Source of the DNA: an uncultured Flavobacteriales bacterium
GTDB taxonomy: Bacteria; Bacteroidota; Bacteroidia; Flavobacteriales_D; Crocinitomicaceae
Reading direction: 5' to 3'
Assembly (NCBI GenBank): GCA_903823565.1
Contig: CAIJTF010000015.1
Coordinates: 1-41,204 of the forward strand
DNA: 41,204 bases
Positions 36,826 through 41,204 of the stretch are shown here, one piece after another (within the stretch, counting starts at the first letter, position 1; the number at the start of each line of letters is the position of its first letter). The notes beneath the pieces are model-generated. The model was given only the letters and a program-made list of their open reading frames with translations. It did no database searches and was not told where the DNA came from. Both the position numbers and the translations under genes were made by a program.

Positions 36826-37326
36826 TTACCTCTTAAAAATTGGTACGGTAGAGCAAGGCTCACCAAACATCAACGATTTTACCACGGGTTGTAACGTCAA
36901 TACCATTTGAGATAAGGCTGTTTCCTGATCCAATAAATGAGCACATCCTTTCACGATAACGCGTTGACCTTTCATGGCCTGAAGATCCAAGGATTCAAGG
37001 GCTATTTTTACGAGCACATGTTCCACATCACGGGCAGTTCCCGTTACAACAAATCGAGTAAAAGGACTAAGGGCAGAAGTAACGAGCATGTAGGCCCACG
37101 TGGGAATGATGGCTTCTGTACTGCAATATAAATGGACAACGCTTCCCTTGTATTCCTCCCATGGATGGCTTTTGATCCACAAACGGAAGTCCTTTTCTTT
37201 TAAAACAAAACCCTGCCAAAGCTGGTTTTTTAAATCGATTTCCTTCACTATGGTATGATCCAACAACTGAGAAAGGTCCAATGGAATCAGACCACTTTCT
37301 TTAACCTTATTGCGAATGGTTTCCAT
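36826..37326 (-). CDS. DUF2480 family protein
   Basis: The 166-residue protein matches DUF2480, a family found in Bacteroidota with no known function: QGFVLKEKDFRLWIKSHPWE, CSTEAIIPTWAYMLVTSAL and LMFGEPCSTVPIFKR are its conserved segments. There is no signal peptide. A TATCTTTG element ends 5 bases before its ATG. It stands alone between a lipoprotein gene and the rhomboid gene. Confidence 0.88.
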   Translation of the reverse strand: METIRNKVKESGLIPLDLSQLLDHTIVKEIDLKNQLWQGFVLKEKDFRLWIKSHPWEEYKGSVVHLYCSTEAIIPTWAYMLVTSALSPFTRFVVTGTARDVEHVLVKIALESLDLQAMKGQRVIVKGCAHLLDQETALSQMVLTLQPVVKSLMFGEPCSTVPIFKR

Positions 37327-37331
37327 GGAAA

Positions 37332-37339
37332 CAAAGATA
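37332..37339 (-). promoter_or_regulatory. -7 promoter element (TATCTTTG) for the DUF2480 gene
   Basis: TATCTTTG matches TAnnTTTG and lies 5 bases before the ATG at 37326, predicting a leaderless or nearly leaderless mRNA. Confidence 0.5.
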
Positions 37340-37419
37340 CAGATAGTTACGGATTCAATTCATGCATGGACAAAGTGTCAGTGTTATTCGTGAGGCATTA
37401 ATATTGTCCATGAGGTGAC

Positions 37420-38226
37420 ATGAAAAAAAATCCCATTGTTTACCAATTAGGTCCATCCGCCATTCCAGGCGTTCTGGTAGTTGGTATTCTTTGGTTGGTA
37501 CAGTGGGCTCAACATCTGTTTCCGTATCCCCTCTATCGTTGGGGCGTTCTACCCCAAAACCTATCCGGATTCAAAGGCATCTTTTTTATGCCGTTCATTC
37601 ACGACAAACAGGACCTGCACCACCTCATCAACAACTCGATTGCCTTTTTCTTTCTTTCCACTCTATTGGTTTATGCTTACCGTGAAGTATTTCTTAAAGT
37701 TTACCTTTGGAGCTGGTTGCTATGCGGAAGCTTGCTGTGGTTTTTTGCCGAAGATTTTGGCCGTTTTCACATCGGCATAAGCGGGGTGATTTATTCCCTA
37801 TTTTCCTTCCTTTTTGTTTCTGGGATTCTTCGCGCCTATTTTCCGCTTCAAGCCCTTTCTCTTTTAGTGGTGTTTCTTTATGGAAGCTTAATTTGGGGCA
37901 TCTTCCCTATTAATCAGTACATTTCATGGGAGGGACACCTTGCTGGGTTTATTGCGGGTCTCATTCTAGCTTTTGCTTATCGAAAAGTGGGCCCTACACG
38001 TCCTAAATACACCTACGAAATTGAAAAAGAAATGGGCATTGAGCCTCCCGATTGGGAAAAGGAATGGAATGAAGCCATACCAGAAAACAGCCATTCAGAT
38101 ACACCGATCCATACGGTAAAAATAAGGTATGATTATATCCCTAATCCTCCGACATCACCTGGGGGCGGTACCGATGTCTCAACACCCCAGTCCCCTGAGC
38201 CAAAGCAAGCGGATCATCACCCATAA
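37420..38226 (+). CDS. Rhomboid family intramembrane serine protease
   Basis: The 268-residue membrane protein has about six hydrophobic helices. The catalytic pair is S121 in FHIGISGVIYSL (the GxSG motif) and H173 in SWEGHLAGFIAGL; DLHHLINNSIAFF on the second helix fits the oxyanion-supporting His/Asn. Rhomboids cut membrane proteins within the bilayer. After about residue 190 there is a soluble tail with EIEKEMGIEPPDWEKEWNEA and a Pro/Ser/Gly-rich end. The last 86 bases overlap the convergent sixA gene, so part of the tail is encoded antisense to that gene. The substrate is unknown. Confidence 0.88.
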   Translation: MKKNPIVYQLGPSAIPGVLVVGILWLVQWAQHLFPYPLYRWGVLPQNLSGFKGIFFMPFIHDKQDLHHLINNSIAFFFLSTLLVYAYREVFLKVYLWSWLLCGSLLWFFAEDFGRFHIGISGVIYSLFSFLFVSGILRAYFPLQALSLLVVFLYGSLIWGIFPINQYISWEGHLAGFIAGLILAFAYRKVGPTRPKYTYEIEKEMGIEPPDWEKEWNEAIPENSHSDTPIHTVKIRYDYIPNPPTSPGGGTDVSTPQSPEPKQADHHP

Positions 38227-38614
38227 AAGAAACATGAATAAACCCTGCGGTTTGAAGGGATAAGTCTTCACCCGTTAACCACGTGAGAAAATCTGAAATG
38301 CCGTCATTGTGTCCAATAAAAAGGCAATGATCGCAAGCGTGTTGGAGCACTATACCTTTCCATTGGCTTAGGGTAGCCAAGTACAAATCCTGCGTAAAAC
38401 GTGTCTCTAAACTTTGCAAGCGGTGAAGCCCGGCGTGGGTTTGACGGGTACGAAGCGCAGAAGAGCAAATGACCCTGTCAATCGGATAAGGTGATAAATA
38501 AGCATCCAAAGCCTCAACCTGTTGAATGCCTTTCCGGGTTAATTTTCTATTATAATCGCTTACCGATGGTATCGGACGTTCCGTTTTTGCATGCCGCAAG
38601 AAATACCAATTCAT
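38141..38614 (-). CDS. SixA-like phosphohistidine phosphatase
   Basis: The 157-residue protein belongs to the histidine phosphatase superfamily: the RHG motif appears as FLRHAKTERP (R7, H8), followed by YNRKLTRKGIQQVEAL, VICSSALRTRQT and CLFIGHNDGISDF with the second catalytic His. The short length and the RHAK variant match SixA, which removes phosphate from phosphohistidine in phosphotransfer proteins. It overlaps cpsB-like by 4 bases and is the last gene of the polysaccharide operon. Its own end overlaps the rhomboid gene by 86 bases. Confidence 0.87.
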   Translation of the reverse strand: MNWYFLRHAKTERPIPSVSDYNRKLTRKGIQQVEALDAYLSPYPIDRVICSSALRTRQTHAGLHRLQSLETRFTQDLYLATLSQWKGIVLQHACDHCLFIGHNDGISDFLTWLTGEDLSLQTAGFIHVSFMGDDPLALAQGTGVLRHRYRPQVMSED

Positions 38615-39366
38615 AGCCCTTGATTGCGCATTAATCGATTACCTAATTCACGAAAATAAGGCAGGCTTAAATTGGCTTCCAGATGGGTTAAATGATCCAT
38701 TCGATGGGCGTCAGTACCGACAAAATCCAATGCAAATTCATCGATTAGTCGTTCGGCTTGTTTTCGCACCTCCACGCCATAATGTCCCGTTAATGAATTG
38801 AGATTCATTTGAATAAATACCCCCTGCTTTCTATAGGCCAGGGCTTTTTCAACGGATCCATGAAAATACCCATAGCGCTCAAAATGGGCTAAAATGGGTT
38901 TATATCCCGCTGTAAGGAAGGCATCAAAAACCTTTTGTTCTTGGACCGGTGGAGTCGCGAAACTAAATTCCATGAGTACATATCTCTCCTTTCCAAAGGA
39001 TAAAATATCGTTTTCTGCTAATCGAGTAAGCAGCGAATCGTCGATGTAATACTCTGCTGCCAAAGCTAAATTGATCGGTATAGAAAGTGCCTCAACCTCG
39101 TTCTTTAATTGCTCGAATGCGTTTTTTAACCGATGGCTTTCATTGGGATAAATGTCCATTTTAACATGAGAAGTTAAAACGCATTGACGAAATCCTAGAG
39201 CGGCCATTTTCGAAACCATAGCAATGGATTCATTCATGGTTTGGGCCCCATCGTCAACCCCGGGAAGCAAATGCGAATGAATGTCAGTTCCAAACCAAGA
39301 AAGCACCAAGGGTTTGGATGAAGGGTTTGTTTCTTTTTTGGAAAATAAAGAGGAAAACCAACCCAT
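38611..39366 (-). CDS. CpsB/YwqE-like PHP-family tyrosine-protein phosphatase
   Basis: The 251-residue protein has the PHP metal site: H30 and H32 (TDIHSHLLPGVDDGAQ), a third His in LTSHVKMD, the Glu in LAAEYYID, the His in LAHFERYGY, and DAH in VGTDAHRMDH. This matches the CpsB/YwqE phosphatases, which remove phosphate from the tyrosine kinase that controls capsule or exopolysaccharide export. It lies directly after rfbB (TAAATG junction) in a sugar-nucleotide operon, which supports that role. The kinase partner is not in the window. Confidence 0.88.
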   Translation of the reverse strand: MGWFSSLFSKKETNPSSKPLVLSWFGTDIHSHLLPGVDDGAQTMNESIAMVSKMAALGFRQCVLTSHVKMDIYPNESHRLKNAFEQLKNEVEALSIPINLALAAEYYIDDSLLTRLAENDILSFGKERYVLMEFSFATPPVQEQKVFDAFLTAGYKPILAHFERYGYFHGSVEKALAYRKQGVFIQMNLNSLTGHYGVEVRKQAERLIDEFALDFVGTDAHRMDHLTHLEANLSLPYFRELGNRLMRNQGL

Positions 39367-40419
39367 TTATCGGTACGTTTTATCGTAGTATGCCAAGTAT
39401 TCGCCAGAAGTGACATTTTTCATCCACTCGGGATTGGTCAAATACCAATCAATCGTCCGCGCAAGTCCTTCTTCGAAGGTAATAGAAGGTTTCCAACCAA
39501 GGGTTTCTTCTATTTTTCGAGCATCGATCGCATAGCGTTGATCGTGTCCAGCTCGGTCCTTTACAAACCGAATTAAGGCCCGCGAATGTCCCTGAGTACG
39601 GCCCAGCTTTTCATCCATTAAATCACACAATTTGTGCACAAGATCAATGTTTGTCCACTCGTTCAATCCCCCCACATTGTAAGACTCCCCAATTATTCCA
39701 TCGTGAAAAATGGTGTCAATAGCCGCGGCATGGTCTTCTACCCATAACCAATCCCGAACATTAAGCCCTGCTCCATAAACCGGTAATTCCCGCTCCATCA
39801 AAATGTTATTAATCATTAAAGGAATGAGCTTTTCTGGAAAATGATGGCTGCCATAATTGTTCGAACAGTTGGAACGCTTTACAGGAAGTTGAAACGTGTG
39901 GTAGTAAGCTGATACAAAATGATCTGAAGCTGCTTTGGATGCGGAATAAGGGCTTCGTGGGTCATAAGGTGTATCCTCGGTAAAAAATCCATCGGGACCT
40001 AAACTGCCATAAACCTCATCGGTAGATACATGATGAAAAACATGATCCGATTCACTTTTCCAATGCATTCGAGCGGCCTCGAGCAAATTGACGGTTCCTA
40101 AAACATTGGTTTTTACAAATTCTAAAGGTCCTTGTATCGAACGATCCACGTGCGATTCTGCGGCTAAATGAATTACATCTGTGATGTTATGCTTAGAAAA
40201 AACGTCAGAAACCGAAGCTGCATCTTGAATATCGAGCCGCTCAAAAACATAATTTTCAGCCGTATCTACATCCACTAAATTCTCCAAGTTTCCAGCATAG
40301 GTCAATTTATCTGCATTAACCACCAAATAGGTTGGATAACGGTTCACAAAGCGGCGAACCACATGCGAACCTATAAAGCCCGCACCTCCAGTAATTAAAA
40401 TACTTTTTTTTCTATCCAT
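39367..40419 (-). CDS. rfbB: dTDP-glucose 4,6-dehydratase
   Basis: RfbB converts dTDP-glucose to dTDP-4-keto-6-deoxyglucose, the branch point for rhamnose and other deoxysugars. The 350-residue protein has the NAD-binding motif ILITGGAGFIGSHVVRRF, HVSTDEVYGSLG (catalytic Thr-Asp-Glu), the YxxxK pair in SPYSASKAASDHF and the NNYGSHHFPEKLIPLMI segment. I use the ATG at 40419 that overlaps the upstream stop as TAATG; an ATG four codons earlier (40431) is also possible. The rest of the rhamnose pathway is not in the window. Confidence 0.95.
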   Translation of the reverse strand: MDRKKSILITGGAGFIGSHVVRRFVNRYPTYLVVNADKLTYAGNLENLVDVDTAENYVFERLDIQDAASVSDVFSKHNITDVIHLAAESHVDRSIQGPLEFVKTNVLGTVNLLEAARMHWKSESDHVFHHVSTDEVYGSLGPDGFFTEDTPYDPRSPYSASKAASDHFVSAYYHTFQLPVKRSNCSNNYGSHHFPEKLIPLMINNILMERELPVYGAGLNVRDWLWVEDHAAAIDTIFHDGIIGESYNVGGLNEWTNIDLVHKLCDLMDEKLGRTQGHSRALIRFVKDRAGHDQRYAIDARKIEETLGWKPSITFEEGLARTIDWYLTNPEWMKNVTSGEYLAYYDKTYR

Positions 40420-41204
40420 TATAAACTCCAATATTCCAAGTCGGAAATCTTGCCCTTGTAAATGCCTTTAACGTCGATAAAAACGCCCTTACCCTCTTTC
40501 AACAATGCCTTGAAATACGTCTCGTCCATTCCAAGGTATTCTTTATGATTAACCGCAACGATGATGGCGTCGTAGGACGAGCCCAAGTTTTCCGTTAGAC
40601 CAATGCCATATTCATGCATCATCTCTTCTGAAGAAGCATGTGGATCAACCAAATCAACGGCCATTTGGAAGGATTTTAATTCGTTTACGATGTCAATTAC
40701 CTTTGAATTTCGTATGTCCGAAACGTCTTCTTTGAAGGTAGCTCCAAGAATCAAAGCCCTTGAATCTTGAATAACCTTACCTTGGGCGATTACTTTTTTT
40801 ACCGTTTGTTTTGCGATGTAAAATCCCATTGAATCGTTCACATACCGTCCGCTGGTAATGACTTTTGAATGGTATCCTGCCTGTTGCGCACGGTGGGTTA
40901 AGTAATAGGGGTCAACACCAATACAATGTCCACCTACTAAGCCTGGCGAGAACTTTAAAAAATTCCATTTAGTGCCTGCTGCCTCAAGCACATCATAGGT
41001 ATTAATTTTGAGCTTATTAAAAATAATCGAGAGCTCATTGATTAAGGCGATGTTCACATCACGCTGAGTGTTTTCAATTATTTTCGCCGCCTCAGCTACT
41101 TTGATGGTTGGGGCACGGTGTACTCCGGCATCAACCACCAATTCATATACAGAAGCAATCGTTTCAAGGGCTGCTTCCGTAGATCCTGACACCACTTTCA
41201 CGAC
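40419..41204 (-). CDS. UDP-N-acetylhexosamine/UDP-sugar 6-dehydrogenase, WecC/TviB type (partial, 5' end outside window)
   Basis: The frame is open to the window edge and the family is about 420 residues long, so the first ~160 residues are missing. What remains begins VVKVVSGSTEAALETI, which matches the end of the N-terminal NAD domain. Then come KVAEAAKIIENTQRDVNIAL and the catalytic-Cys motif FSPGLVGGHCIGVDPYYLTH, followed by the UDP-binding domain (LILGATFKEDVSDIRNSKV). These enzymes oxidise UDP-GlcNAc-type sugars to uronic acids for capsule or O-antigen. The TAATG junction couples it to rfbB. A GTG at 41201 is not a real start. Confidence 0.92.
   Translation of the reverse strand, partial: VVKVVSGSTEAALETIASVYELVVDAGVHRAPTIKVAEAAKIIENTQRDVNIALINELSIIFNKLKINTYDVLEAAGTKWNFLKFSPGLVGGHCIGVDPYYLTHRAQQAGYHSKVITSGRYVNDSMGFYIAKQTVKKVIAQGKVIQDSRALILGATFKEDVSDIRNSKVIDIVNELKSFQMAVDLVDPHASSEEMMHEYGIGLTENLGSSYDAIIVAVNHKEYLGMDETYFKALLKEGKGVFIDVKGIYKGKISDLEYWSL

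Noticed and set aside
41199-41201. GTG as the start of the sugar dehydrogenase
   Set aside because: The frame is open further upstream and the family needs about 160 more N-terminal residues, so the gene is cut by the window edge.

Overview
The window looks like a chromosomal segment of a Bacteroidota bacterium, probably order Flavobacteriales. Supporting signs are: many upstream regions carry the Bacteroidota -7 promoter element TAnnTTTG; start codons sit in A-rich leaders without a clear Shine-Dalgarno sequence; families typical of the phylum are present (DUF2480, DUF3467, choice-of-anchor I surface proteins, 3-hydroxyanthranilate dioxygenase, many small lipoproteins); and the rpoB and rpoC products have the lengths usual for the phylum. 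I cannot name the genus from sequence alone.

Layout. (1) 1-3116, minus: the first ~1038 codons of a large secreted protein with a Calx-beta-like segment, a choice-of-anchor I domain and Ig-like repeats; its 3' end lies outside the window. (2) 3187-7130: ispE (minus) diverges from accA-recG (plus). (3) 7189-20124, minus: a long informational block, in transcription order tRNA-Thr(TGT), tRNA-Tyr, tRNA-Gly, tRNA-Thr(GGT), tuf, tRNA-Trp, secE, nusG, rplK, rplA, rplJ, rplL, rpoB, rpoC. It has a well-formed promoter at 20173-20202, hairpins after tuf and between rplL and rpoB, and a bidirectional terminator shared with recG. (4) 20283-22267: a GT4 and a GT2 glycosyltransferase, convergent. (5) 28663 down to 21392, minus: a signalling cluster with an H-NOX heme nitric-oxide sensor, a 1260-residue multi-PAS/GAF histidine kinase whose N-terminus resembles the HNOBA (H-NOX-associated) domain, and a receiver-only response regulator. 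A saccharopine-dehydrogenase-like enzyme, a DUF3467 protein and the GT2 follow with almost no spacing. (6) 28760-32167, plus: aldo/keto reductase, a thioredoxin-reductase-like ferredoxin-NADP reductase, and a membrane histidine kinase with no adjacent regulator. (7) 32141-38226: small lipoproteins and secreted proteins, thyA-folA, 3-hydroxyanthranilate dioxygenase, an HMA-domain lipoprotein, an alpha/beta hydrolase, a DUF2480 protein and a rhomboid protease. (8) 38141-41204, minus: the end of a surface-polysaccharide operon (nucleotide-sugar dehydrogenase, dTDP-glucose 4,6-dehydratase, CpsB-type PHP phosphatase, SixA phosphatase), running in from beyond the right edge.

Genes are tightly packed. 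No stretch over 300 bases lacks a gene; the largest spacers are 34959-35125 and 20125-20282. Convergent neighbours often overlap at their 3' ends, and co-directional neighbours repeatedly use the stop-start overlap TAATG (H-NOX/kinase, DUF3467/GT2, thyA/folA, sugar dehydrogenase/rfbB). The part most worth attention is the H-NOX/kinase/receiver cassette with its undefined output. No CRISPR array, insertion sequence or phage gene was seen.
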